A stretch of DNA of 20,889 bases from a virus. Below are positions 6,460 through 12,624 of this stretch, one piece after another. The notes under the pieces were generated by a model. That model was not told the origin of the DNA. It did not search any database and was given only the letters and a program-made list of their open reading frames with translations. Position 1 is the first letter of the stretch, and each line of letters starts with the position of its first letter. A program made the translations under genes and the position numbers. Location: IMG/VR virus record IMGVR_UViG_3300042691_033917, positions 1 to 20,889 of that record. The stretch is one strand, 5' to 3'.

Positions 6460-6723
6460 TTATTTCTTCTTAATAGGTGTAATATTGTTTTGCTTCAATT
6501 CCTCTCGGTTCTTCTCTTTAGTATAGTCTGCAATGCTATCTTTCTGCAATTCTATTTGAAAATCTAGCTCTGTCATTACAAGATGCTCCAGCTTATCCTT
6601 AATCACACGATTAGAGGGGCATATCATATTCATTGTTTCAACAAGATTCTTTAAAGTTTGTGACCAATTAGATTCTTGTTCAGGGGCAGGGATATGTATT
6701 GTTAAATCTGGATCATTGCTCAT
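6460..6723 (-). CDS. Helical hypothetical protein (87 aa)
   Basis: Read on the minus strand, the start at 6723 follows AAGGATT. The product opens MSNDPDLTIHIPAPEQ, continues as an amphipathic helix (WSQTLKNLVETMNMIC), and ends in a very basic tail (PIKKK). It is not recognised. Its stop lies two bases before the next gene's ATG, so translation is likely coupled. Confidence 0.55.
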   Translation of the reverse strand: MSNDPDLTIHIPAPEQESNWSQTLKNLVETMNMICPSNRVIKDKLEHLVMTELDFQIELQKDSIADYTKEKNREELKQNNITPIKKK

Positions 6724-6739
6724 TGTTTAATCCTTAGAG

Positions 6740-6949
6740 TTAGTTGTATTCATAAAGATTAGCATCTTTTATAAACTCTTCTTGTTCTTTGGTTAATAAT
6801 GCTCCCCTTCCTTCTAATGCCCCTATTTTATAGCCAATTAGAGCTATAGTATGGATAATATCATAAGGGGTATAGTTTGCATAGTCATTCCACTCTTGTA
6901 ACATAATCGCCAATTCGTCGTACAACGGCAATTTTTTATACTTTGGCAT
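6740..6949 (-). CDS. Hypothetical protein (69 aa)
   Basis: The likely start is ATG at 6949 (MPKYKKLPLYDELA), because AGGGGG lies directly upstream in the minus-strand sense. The longer frame to 6991 runs deep into dCTP deaminase. It overlaps that gene by 14 bases. The product is helical, with a central Gly/Ala-rich part (TIALIGYKIGALEGRGALL) and an acidic end. It is not recognised. Confidence 0.5.
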   Translation of the reverse strand: MPKYKKLPLYDELAIMLQEWNDYANYTPYDIIHTIALIGYKIGALEGRGALLTKEQEEFIKDANLYEYN

Positions 6950-7556
6950 TGGTAATCCCCCTCTGACCATTGTATTTACCACCACGATCACTGTATGATG
7001 TTAAACAATCTTCTCCTTGAAAGAATAGCACTTGGATTATCCCTTCATTACTATAGACTTTAATAGGATGAGGAGTAGAATTAAACATCTCTATTGTTAA
7101 ATGACCTTCCCATCCAGCCTCTAGCACAGTGCTTGGGGTGTTAAGACCGCAGCGGGCATAAGTTGATTTATTAGTGGCTAATCCTGTTACATTACGTGGC
7201 ATCTTAATGTATTCAATTGATCTACCAAGAGCAAAGGAATTGGGAGGGATGATAATATAGCCCCTATTTGATACATTAAGAAAATTATATTCATCAACAT
7301 TTTTAGGATCTATTACATAGGTTCCATCAAAGCATATTTTATTTTTATATGAGCCATCTGTTGATTGCCAAACATATAAAGATGTATTTTCCCATATTTT
7401 AAATTCATCAGCTAATCTCAGGTCAACCCCATACGAACTTAGACCATAACTAATGATACGATTTCCGTTTTCTTCTTTTATTGAGGAAGTTTGGTATGGG
7501 GACAATAATTTTTTCTCTTTACATAACTTTAATATTTCACGATCAGATAAAATCAC
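6936..7556 (-). CDS. dcd: dCTP deaminase
   Basis: dCTP deaminase converts dCTP to dUTP, feeding thymidylate synthesis or altering the dCTP/dUTP pool. The 206-residue product has the family's trimeric beta-fold signatures: YGVDLRLADEF near residue 42, a conserved TNKSTYARCGL that parallels GRSSLARLGL of E. coli Dcd, and AGWEGHLTIEMFNS, whose Glu before MFN aligns with the catalytic Glu-138. Some homologues also hydrolyse dUTP; which type this is cannot be told. The start is GTG at 7556 with AAGGAG at correct spacing. It heads the minus-strand operon. A perfect hairpin lies just upstream of its ribosome binding site (7569-7584). Confidence 0.92.
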   Translation of the reverse strand: MILSDREILKLCKEKKLLSPYQTSSIKEENGNRIISYGLSSYGVDLRLADEFKIWENTSLYVWQSTDGSYKNKICFDGTYVIDPKNVDEYNFLNVSNRGYIIIPPNSFALGRSIEYIKMPRNVTGLATNKSTYARCGLNTPSTVLEAGWEGHLTIEMFNSTPHPIKVYSNEGIIQVLFFQGEDCLTSYSDRGGKYNGQRGITNAKV

Positions 7557-7568
7557 TACTTACTCCTT

Positions 7569-7614
7569 ATAGGTTAACACCTATGTTTGTGCTTCCCTCA
7601 TATGATTCGGGAAG
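7569..7614 (-). promoter_or_regulatory. Two hairpins in the leader of the dCTP deaminase operon
   Basis: ATAGGT (7569-7574) and ACCTAT (7579-7584) form a perfect 6-bp stem with a TAAC loop, directly beside the AAGGAG of dCTP deaminase. A second stem, CTTCCC (7592-7597) with GGGAAG (7609-7614), lies just upstream. They could be operators or mRNA structures that control translation or stability. No known riboswitch class is recognised. Confidence 0.4.
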
Positions 7615-7781
7615 GGATGATATCAAAACAAAAACAGAAAAAGGGTAAAAAGAAAAAATGGTGATGCTTTATGTTCCCATGTTTTTAGTGTTTTGTCAAG
7701 TGTTTTATTTGTAACAGTTTGTAACAATTGTTATTTATTAATAACTTACATATTAATTTAAAATATTTTTATGTTTGGGTA
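7615..7781. other. AT-rich divergent intergenic region
   Basis: No gene is seen here on either strand. The stretch separates the minus-strand dcd operon from the plus-strand RNA promoter. Both promoters should lie here or at its edges. A consensus -35 (TTGACA, minus strand, 7699-7694) is present, but no good -10 lies 16-18 bases from it. Runs of A/T around 7735-7770 are typical of bendable promoter DNA. Confidence 0.4.
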
Positions 7782-7810
7782 TTTACAAAAATAAAAAAGT
7801 ATGAAATAAT
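7782..7810 (+). promoter_or_regulatory. Sigma70-type promoter of the structured RNA
   Basis: TTTACA (7782-7787, 5/6 match to -35) is followed after exactly 17 bases by AATAAT (7805-7810, 5/6 match to -10). Transcription would start near 7817, just before the first pairing elements of the RNA. This is among the best promoters in the window. Confidence 0.65.
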
Positions 7811-8175
7811 GTTCTTACAGTTGAGAGTGATGTCTACTAACTGAGGCCAAGCCTGATAGGTGCTGTCACATAATTGGCCATTGATTGTGAGTGCCGAACA
7901 GTGGCAATAAATTACAGGGCATAAAAGGATCTCATGGCCTAAGTGCGGATAGGAACCTTACATAGTATAACGGCAAGACTGTAGCCGCACTCGCCGTGAC
8001 AGCTTGGAGAGACAAGCAATTAATTTGATGGTTTAGAACTGATAGGGTGATCCGGACACGTGGGAACGTTGCACTTAGAAACCCACTAAGCGAATAAATG
8101 GGGAAAGATTCCGGACGAAGCATAGATGTTCTCTATGTGGTGCAAAAGCCAACAGAAATGTGGTGTCCTAGAGGT

Positions 8176-8289
8176 TCTAATTTGTTTAGGGTCTATAGTT
8201 CGATAATCAGAATACCGTGCCGATGACGATCGGGAAGCGCACGGAGACGCTGGGTTGTGTGTCCAGCTAGACTCTAATTTGTTTAGGGT
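8176..8289 (+). repeat. Exact 17-bp direct repeat joining the two tRNA-like domains (copies 8176-8192 and 8273-8289)
   Basis: TCTAATTTGTTTAGGGT occurs at 8176-8192 and again at 8273-8289, 97 bases apart. Each copy covers an 11-base linker plus the first bases of a cloverleaf, so the unit of duplication is linker plus cloverleaf. This suggests tandem duplication followed by divergence of the cloverleaf interior while the linker stayed identical. Confidence 0.75.
8189..8274 (+). ncRNA. tRNA-like cloverleaf domain 1 inside the structured RNA
   Basis: The stems follow tRNA order and spacing. Acceptor: GGGTCTA 8189-8195 with TAGACTC 8268-8274 (one G-U). Then T and A as positions 8 and 9. D-arm: GTTC/GAAT with an 8-base loop (8198-8213). 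An extended arm sits in the anticodon position: CCGTGC 8215-8220 with GCACGG 8239-8244, plus an inner CGAT/ATCG. A 4-base variable region follows, then T-stem GCTGG/CCAGC (8249-8267). The T-loop is GTTGTGTGT (9 bases), not TTCRANY, and no CCA follows. Sixteen of the first 26 bases match the phage's own tRNA-Trp, including GTCTATAG. Probably a tRNA-derived structural module, not a working tRNA. Confidence 0.5.
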
Positions 8290-8363
8290 TTGTAGCTTAA
8301 TGTAAAGCCCTGCATTGTTGGCAGGAAGATGTTGGTAGGGCTGTAGTTAATCCAACCAAACCC
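8286..8363 (+). ncRNA. tRNA-like cloverleaf domain 2 inside the structured RNA
   Basis: Acceptor: GGGTTTG 8286-8292 with CAAACCC 8357-8363, perfect; with flanking bases 8282-8285 and 8364-8367 it reaches 11 bp. T and A occupy positions 8 and 9. D-arm: GCTT/AAGC with a 6-base loop (8295-8308). Anticodon-like arm: CCTGC ATTGTTG GCAGG (8309-8325), exactly 5 bp and 7 bases; formally the triplet would read TGT, but the loop ends TTG and lacks the usual purine at 37. Variable region: AAGAT. T-stem: GTTGG/CCAAC (8331-8356), enclosing a 16-base loop instead of the 7-base T-loop. No CCA end. AGCCCT 8306-8311 could pair with AGGGCT 8337-8342 in that loop, which would make a pseudoknot. Likely a degenerate or repurposed tRNA. 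Confidence 0.5.
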
Positions 8364-8421
8364 TAAAAGTGGGTTTTAAATTAAAGGTACACTGCAACTC
8401 AGATCCGTTAGCAACCTTCGA

Positions 8422-8446
8422 GCAGGTGTGAGGCCTGCATTATTTT
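8422..8446 (+). terminator. Terminator-like hairpin at the 3' end of the structured RNA
   Basis: GCAGG (8422-8426) and CCTGC (8434-8438) form a 5-bp GC-rich stem with a 7-base loop, followed by ATTATTTT. The stem is short for an intrinsic terminator, so partial read-through into the gene at 8461 is likely. Confidence 0.4.
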
Positions 8447-8460
8447 AAGAGGTTAGTAAA

Positions 8461-8697
8461 ATGAAATATACTCGTATCAGACTTGTTGTTATTGAACCCG
8501 GTGAGCATAACAAAGGTGAGACAGGGATAAGAGTTATTGATCATAAGCACCCTTCTGCTGTTAGTGAAGATGAGGGCAAGATGCGAGATTATTACAATTC
8601 TGTACTGAGAGACTATAGAAATGAAGGGTACACAATAGTCTCTCATTCAATGAAAGAAATCACCAGAGAAGAATATTATACCAATAATTACTTTTAG
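8461..8697 (+). CDS. Hypothetical protein upstream of the primase-helicase (78 aa)
   Basis: ATG 8461 follows AAGAGG at 8447-8452. The product begins MKYTRIRLVVIEPGEHNKGE, is beta-rich at first and then helical and charged (GKMRDYYNSVLRDYRNEGY). Its stop lies 11 bases before the primase-helicase start, so the two are probably co-transcribed, possibly by read-through from the RNA promoter. It is not recognised. Confidence 0.6.
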   Translation: MKYTRIRLVVIEPGEHNKGETGIRVIDHKHPSAVSEDEGKMRDYYNSVLRDYRNEGYTIVSHSMKEITREEYYTNNYF

Positions 8698-8708
8698 TAA
8701 GGTAAATC

Positions 8709-11345
8709 ATGAGTGATGCTTCTGTTATTAGCAAAACTAAATGTCCTGCTTGTGCTGCCAAAGGGCTAGATTATGATGACGATAATCTTATTAACTATGA
8801 CAATGGCACATCACATTGCTTTGCCTGTGGTTATGATGATCAAGGTAAACAGTCTGCTCCAGTTTCTGAATTAATAGCAGGACCTCTTGCAGATTTATCT
8901 CGTACTCGTGGTATTAAAAAGGAAGCGACAGAAAAATATCGAGTAAGAGAAAAAATTTATACAGGTTATGTTTCTAAGAAGCAATATGTCACAAATGAAT
9001 TGATTTATATTTTCCCTTACACAGAGAATGGTGTGGTTGTAGCACAAAAATTAAGAAGTGCTGTTAATAAGAAAGTCATGGGGAAAAGAGGTAAGACTAA
9101 AGGCAATAGGTTTTTTGGACAAGATAAATTTGAACCTTCAAAGCAGTGGCCTATTATAATAGTGGCCGGTGAGTTTGATGCACTTGCCTCTTATCAAATG
9201 ACAGGTGTCCCCACAGTTAGTTTACCTGATGGTATTGATTCATGTGTCAGAGTAATTACTGAAAATATGACATGGCTTTCTCAATGGAAAGAGGTGATTA
9301 TATCATTCGACAATTCACCAAATGAGCAGAGTTATGTAGAAAAAGTAATTCCACTGTTTGAGCCGGGATTTGCCAGAAACATGACATTTGAATTGAATGA
9401 TGCTAATGACATGCTCAGGGCGAACAAAACTGAAGAGTATAAAAAGGCGCTGTGGAATGCTCAAAAGATTAAGCCTAAGTCTGTTGTTTCCTTTCTTGAT
9501 ATCATTGATGAATTATGCGTACAAGTTGAATGGGGATCGCCCTGGCCGTGGAAATACATGGATTTGGTGACTTATGGCATAAGAAAGAAAGAAGTTACAC
9601 TAATTAGCGCCGATACTGGGATAGGTAAAGAGCAGCCTATGTCTGCTTTGATTTCTACACCAAATGGATGGAAAGAGATGGGGTCTTTGCGGGTTGGGGA
9701 CATAATTCATGGCCAGACAGGGACAACTAAAGTTGTAAAAATCTTCCCCCAAGGGGTTAAGCCTGTTTATAGATTGGTATTATCTGACGGTAGATCCTGC
9801 GAAGCGGGCTTAGAGCACTTGTGGAAAACTTATTCTCGAGATCAGATTTATAAAAATAAACGTGATGGAAAAGATTTACATTCAATAAGAACCACAGCGC
9901 AGATGTTGGACATGCATTTGGATAATATTTATTTACCTAACTGCAATGCAGTTGAATACAGTGATAAAAATTTAATTATCCCCCCCTACTCATTGGGTGT
10001 TTTAATTGGTGATGGATGTTTGACATGCCCGGGTTTATCTATTAGTTCATCAGAGATAGATATTATTGAAGCAGTTTCAAGTGATTTGGGGTTGGCATTT
10101 ACTAAAAACCCACTAAATTTTACTTATACTTTTTTGACGAAAGGGGCCAATACAGTTTATAAGAAATATATTAATGATATAGGATTGAATGTTAAGTCTC
10201 ATGAAAAGTTTATCCCTAATGAATATTTGCAGAGCAGTGTTAATCAAAGGCTGTCCCTATTACAGGGGTTATTTGATACTGATGGTTCTGTGTCACCTTC
10301 GGGTTCATTTTCATATAGCACTACTAGCTCCAGATTAGCGAAAGATGTTGTTGAGTTGGCTAGGAGTCTAGGGATAATTACTAAAATAAAAAAAGAAAAC
10401 AGAAATAAATACAAATCTGGTGTTTGTTTCATTATTCGTTTTATTACTAATAAAATCATTTTTACATCAAGGAAGCACGCTCAACGGTATAAAAGATATA
10501 CTGATCGAATTAAAAACAGGTCTTATAGTCATGACCACGTTTCGATTAAGTCAATTGAATATATTCGAGATGAGGAATCACAGTGTATTGTAGTGGACAG
10601 TCCTGACCATTTATATTTAACTAATGATTATATAGTTACTCACAATACAGCATGGGCTTACAATGTTGTTGCTAATTGGCTAATGAATGGTCAAGCTTGT
10701 GCTCACTTTGATCTGGAGAGATCTAAGCAGGAGTCTGGTCAAAGATCATTGGGTTTAATAATGGGTGAACCAATTCACTTGCCTGATTATGCTGATTTTA
10801 ATAAAGAGAGGATACGGCAAAAGGCCGAAGAAATTGGTGATTCTATGCACCTTTACGATGTTAGTTCAGGGCTGTTGGATTTAGAGTCTGTATTATCCAG
10901 TATGAGATATTTAAGGAAAGCACACAATGTGACACTGTTTGTTATTGATAATCTTTTAGCTCTTGCGTCTTATATTGGCGGTACAGGTGCTTCACATGAA
11001 TTTGCTAGTAAAGCCATAGGCAGGGTCAAACATGTCACTAATGAACTGGATGTCCATACAATTGTATTAAACCATGTTATTAAGGATATCACAGGCGATG
11101 ACGCAAATAATTGGCAAACTGGAAGACTACCAACTATTGATCACATTTATGGTGGTAAAGCTACGGCTGCGTTGGCCGACAATCTCTTGGTGGCTGCTAG
11201 GGATGTGCAGAATTCTGACCCAAGTATTAGAGAGACATTATTAATACAACCATTGAAATCTAAGTTTCATTCAAAAGAAACAGGAAAAGTGTTCAGGAAT
11301 TATTTAGATCATAAAACCGGGAGGTTAGTTGAGTTTAAGGGTTGA
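8709..11345 (+). CDS. T7-type primase-helicase interrupted by an intein
   Basis: The 878-residue precursor contains a 539-residue extein, close in length to T7 gp4. An N-terminal zinc ribbon (C12, C15, C37, C40) and a TOPRIM region (AGEFDA with E155; D201 in SFDNSP) form the primase half. The helicase half holds Walker A GIGK-T split by the intein after K307, Walker B-like LFVIDNLLALAS, and later motifs (TIVLNHVIKD, GGKATAALADN). It would unwind the fork and may prime lagging-strand synthesis. Oddly, the second Asp of the TOPRIM DxD is Ser203, so primase activity may be lost or altered. Function depends on intein splicing, because Walker A is broken until then. AAGG sits upstream of ATG 8709. 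Confidence 0.9.
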   Translation: MSDASVISKTKCPACAAKGLDYDDDNLINYDNGTSHCFACGYDDQGKQSAPVSELIAGPLADLSRTRGIKKEATEKYRVREKIYTGYVSKKQYVTNELIYIFPYTENGVVVAQKLRSAVNKKVMGKRGKTKGNRFFGQDKFEPSKQWPIIIVAGEFDALASYQMTGVPTVSLPDGIDSCVRVITENMTWLSQWKEVIISFDNSPNEQSYVEKVIPLFEPGFARNMTFELNDANDMLRANKTEEYKKALWNAQKIKPKSVVSFLDIIDELCVQVEWGSPWPWKYMDLVTYGIRKKEVTLISADTGIGKEQPMSALISTPNGWKEMGSLRVGDIIHGQTGTTKVVKIFPQGVKPVYRLVLSDGRSCEAGLEHLWKTYSRDQIYKNKRDGKDLHSIRTTAQMLDMHLDNIYLPNCNAVEYSDKNLIIPPYSLGVLIGDGCLTCPGLSISSSEIDIIEAVSSDLGLAFTKNPLNFTYTFLTKGANTVYKKYINDIGLNVKSHEKFIPNEYLQSSVNQRLSLLQGLFDTDGSVSPSGSFSYSTTSSRLAKDVVELARSLGIITKIKKENRNKYKSGVCFIIRFITNKIIFTSRKHAQRYKRYTDRIKNRSYSHDHVSIKSIEYIRDEESQCIVVDSPDHLYLTNDYIVTHNTAWAYNVVANWLMNGQACAHFDLERSKQESGQRSLGLIMGEPIHLPDYADFNKERIRQKAEEIGDSMHLYDVSSGLLDLESVLSSMRYLRKAHNVTLFVIDNLLALASYIGGTGASHEFASKAIGRVKHVTNELDVHTIVLNHVIKDITGDDANNWQTGRLPTIDHIYGGKATAALADNLLVAARDVQNSDPSIRETLLIQPLKSKFHSKETGKVFRNYLDHKTGRLVEFKG
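9630..10646 (+). mobile_element. Class 3-like intein with LAGLIDADG homing endonuclease
   Basis: The 339-residue insert (precursor residues 308-646) lies between Lys and Thr of the helicase Walker A box; removing it restores GIGKT exactly. It starts EQPMSALISTPNGW, with no Cys or Ser nucleophile at position 1. It carries the WCT set of class 3 inteins: Trp372 in EHLWKT (block B), Cys626 in SQCIVVDSP (block F) and Thr644 in IVTHN (block G). It ends His-Asn followed by Thr+1. Two dodecapeptide motifs, LGVLIGDG (429-436) and LLQGLFDTDG (517-526), mark a DOD-type homing endonuclease with an acidic residue in each. It is expected to excise itself and to cut intein-less alleles at this site. Confidence 0.9.
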
Positions 11346-11370
11346 CAATTTATCTTAATTATGAGACAAT
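11342..11370 (+). promoter_or_regulatory. Promoter of the SSB-like gene
   Basis: A consensus -35 TTGACA (11342-11347) overlaps the stop codon of the primase-helicase. GACAAT (11365-11370, 4/6 match) follows at 17 bases. Transcription would start near 11377, leaving a leader of about 40 bases. This would let SSB be made at higher level than the helicase. Confidence 0.55.
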
Positions 11371-11419
11371 AGTGGTTCAATGTTGATAGACAGATTAAAT
11401 AATCAGAGGAAACATTAAA

Positions 11420-12130
11420 ATGAGCAATGATTTGGGAGTTACATCAACTGGCGGTAAATCTTATCCTGTGTTAGAAGCTAAAGACTATGATGCTGTAGTG
11501 CATGGAATTGTTAGTCTGGGCAGGCATCCTGTCGAATACCAAGGAACCAAGAAAGAGCCCCAAGTATTTTTAAGGATTATTGTGGAGCTTCCAGAGGTTG
11601 TTAGAGAAGATGGAACAACCGCCACAACAGGAAAAAAGATTAAGGTCACTAATAGCGTTGATAAAGGGAACTTTGCTAAGTTCTTAACGGCATTGGGTGA
11701 GAAAGTGACAGAAGCTAATATTGAAAGTTATTTTTCTAACAACGCTCAAAAAGGTTTATTAGGGAAAGCTGTGGTAGTGACAGTGGAGCAATGGGAAAGC
11801 GATACTGGAACGGCTGCTAGCATCAAAGAGTTTACCAAATTAGACCCAAGATTGCCTAAACCACAAGCTAAAAGAGAAACATTCTTTTTTAACCCTTTAT
11901 CACCTGATTTAAAAGTGTTTAAAGAGAATCTTACATTCAGAACTAAACAAGAGGTTATGTCAGCCTTAAATGCTAATCAATTTCCAGCAGAGCTCCACCA
12001 AGCGTGGAAAGAGGCTCAAGCGGAGAACGAGCAAAAGAAAACTAACAATCAGCAAACTGAAACGACTACGGCTGCGCCAGAATATTATAATGGCGATGAG
12101 CCACCATTTGATGTTGAGTCATTTGGGTAA
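11420..12130 (+). CDS. Putative phage single-stranded DNA-binding protein
   Basis: This 236-residue protein starts MSNDLGVTSTGGKSYPVLEA. The N-terminal half (about 15-140) is beta-rich and resembles the OB-fold domains of phage SSB-like proteins (DAVVHGIVSLGRHPVEYQG, KKIKVTNSVDKGNFAKFL). The end is a low-complexity Gln/Thr linker and an acidic tail, GDEPPFDVESFG, similar in style to the C-terminal tails through which SSBs contact polymerase and helicase. It lies between primase-helicase and DNA polymerase and has its own promoter. No sequence signature is decisive, so the call rests on fold impression, tail and context. Confidence 0.6.
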   Translation: MSNDLGVTSTGGKSYPVLEAKDYDAVVHGIVSLGRHPVEYQGTKKEPQVFLRIIVELPEVVREDGTTATTGKKIKVTNSVDKGNFAKFLTALGEKVTEANIESYFSNNAQKGLLGKAVVVTVEQWESDTGTAASIKEFTKLDPRLPKPQAKRETFFFNPLSPDLKVFKENLTFRTKQEVMSALNANQFPAELHQAWKEAQAENEQKKTNNQQTETTTAAPEYYNGDEPPFDVESFG

Positions 12131-12145
12131 ATAGGTTCTTTATAT

Positions 12146-12204
12146 GAAAACTGTTTAAGTTTTCTTACTTGGCATGGATGTCTGGCAGGATGCCACCTTT
12201 ATTT
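12146..12204 (+). terminator. Two hairpins between the SSB-like gene and tRNA-Trp, with a T-rich tract
   Basis: GAAAACT (12146-12152) pairs with AGTTTTC (12158-12164) around a 5-base loop. TGGCAT (12170-12175) pairs with ATGCCA (12190-12195), and CCTTTATTTTTAT follows. Together they could terminate SSB transcription or guide tRNA processing. The first repeat resembles the one in the promoter at 12625-12653. Confidence 0.4.
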
Positions 12205-12206
12205 TT

Positions 12207-12282
12207 ATGTCTATAGCTCAATTGGTAGAGCAGCAGTCTCCAAAACTGTAGGTTGGGGGTTCGAATCCCTCTAGGCATACCA
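12207..12282 (+). tRNA. trnW: tRNA-Trp (anticodon CCA)
   Basis: A complete cloverleaf. Acceptor ATGTCTA/TAGGCAT with one U-G pair; T8 and A9; D-arm GCTC/GAGC with loop AATTGGTA; anticodon arm GCAGT CTCCAAA ACTGT with CCA at 34-36; variable AGGTT; T-arm GGGGG TTCGAAT CCCTC; A73 and an encoded CCA end. It reads UGG. UGA is used as a stop in this phage, so no recoding is implied. A phage tRNA-Trp may offset limiting or cleaved host tRNA. Confidence 0.95.
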
Positions 12283-12299
12283 TTTCGAGATTATATATT

Positions 12300-12551
12300 A
12301 TGAAACCAGTTAAATTAGTCAATTCTTATGTGTATGTGGTGTTAGAATATCATTCAGAAACAACTGACCCCAGAGTGCATGGGGTTTATATTAATAAAGA
12401 AGAAGCAGATGGAAAAAGAGATAGGCTTTTGTTTGGTAAAACAAAGGATCTTATTCATACTCCAGCTACAGCTAAAAACTATGTTGCTGTTCTTAAGAAA
12501 CCTCTTAAGGGTAAAGAACGTGACGTAGGGGATTTCTTGACTGGTTCTTGA
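12300..12551 (+). CDS. Hypothetical protein (83 aa)
   Basis: ATG 12300 lies 18 bases after the tRNA, with no clear Shine-Dalgarno site. The product begins MKPVKLVNSYVYVVLEYHSE, is beta-rich, and contains GVYINKEEADGKRDRLLF, a pattern common in small phage proteins that report conditions on one residue per strand. Its C terminus is Lys-rich. It is not recognised. Confidence 0.5.
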   Translation: MKPVKLVNSYVYVVLEYHSETTDPRVHGVYINKEEADGKRDRLLFGKTKDLIHTPATAKNYVAVLKKPLKGKERDVGDFLTGS

Positions 12552-12624
12552 TTTTAAGCCTGTTTTGTATGGGACATAATTTTTAAAACAATTAAAAAAC
12601 AATAGGTTAAGTTAATTTTGTTTC

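Larger units (their letters stand above)
7817..8440 (+). ncRNA. Large structured non-coding RNA (about 620 nt), class unknown, possibly GOLLD/ROOL-like
   Basis: No convincing coding frame fills this stretch, but complementary segments fill it almost completely. Examples: GGCCAA 7845-7850 with TTGGCC 7874-7879; or, alternatively, GCCATTG 7877-7883 with CAGTGGC 7899-7905; AGTGCGG 7942-7948 with CCGCACT 7985-7991; a pseudoknot-type pair ACGGC 7970-7974 with GCCGT 7993-7997; GCTTG/CAAGC 8002-8017; TTAGAAC 8033-8039 with GTTCTAA 8174-8180; TCCGG 8051-8055 with CCGGA 8111-8115; CATAGA/TCTATG 8121-8137. Two tRNA-like cloverleaves follow. A promoter precedes it and a hairpin plus T-rich tract ends it. 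Large ornate phage RNAs of the GOLLD and ROOL classes are comparable in size and setting, and GOLLD can include a tRNA. I could not run a covariance search, so class is open. Confidence 0.65.

Noticed and set aside
7694-7699. Consensus TTGACA on the minus strand as dcd promoter
   Set aside because: No good -10 lies at 16-18 bases; the closest TATAAT-like hexamer (CATAAA) is 20 bases away, so the promoter is not assigned.
7932-8123. 63-codon minus-strand open frame inside the 7.8-8.4 kb region
   Set aside because: It lies across several complementary stems of the proposed RNA, has no ribosome binding site, and its product looks like random translation of a structured stretch.
8189-8363. Two functional tRNA genes
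   Set aside because: Both lack the TTCRANY T-loop and a CCA end, and domain 1 has a greatly enlarged anticodon arm. They are reported as tRNA-like instead.
7817-8440. Group I or group II intron
   Set aside because: No recognisable group I core (P/Q/R/S) elements or group II domain V, and the flanking genes are not split parts of one protein.
10244-10459. Minus-strand open frame within the intein
   Set aside because: Antisense shadow of the LAGLIDADG coding region with no start signal.
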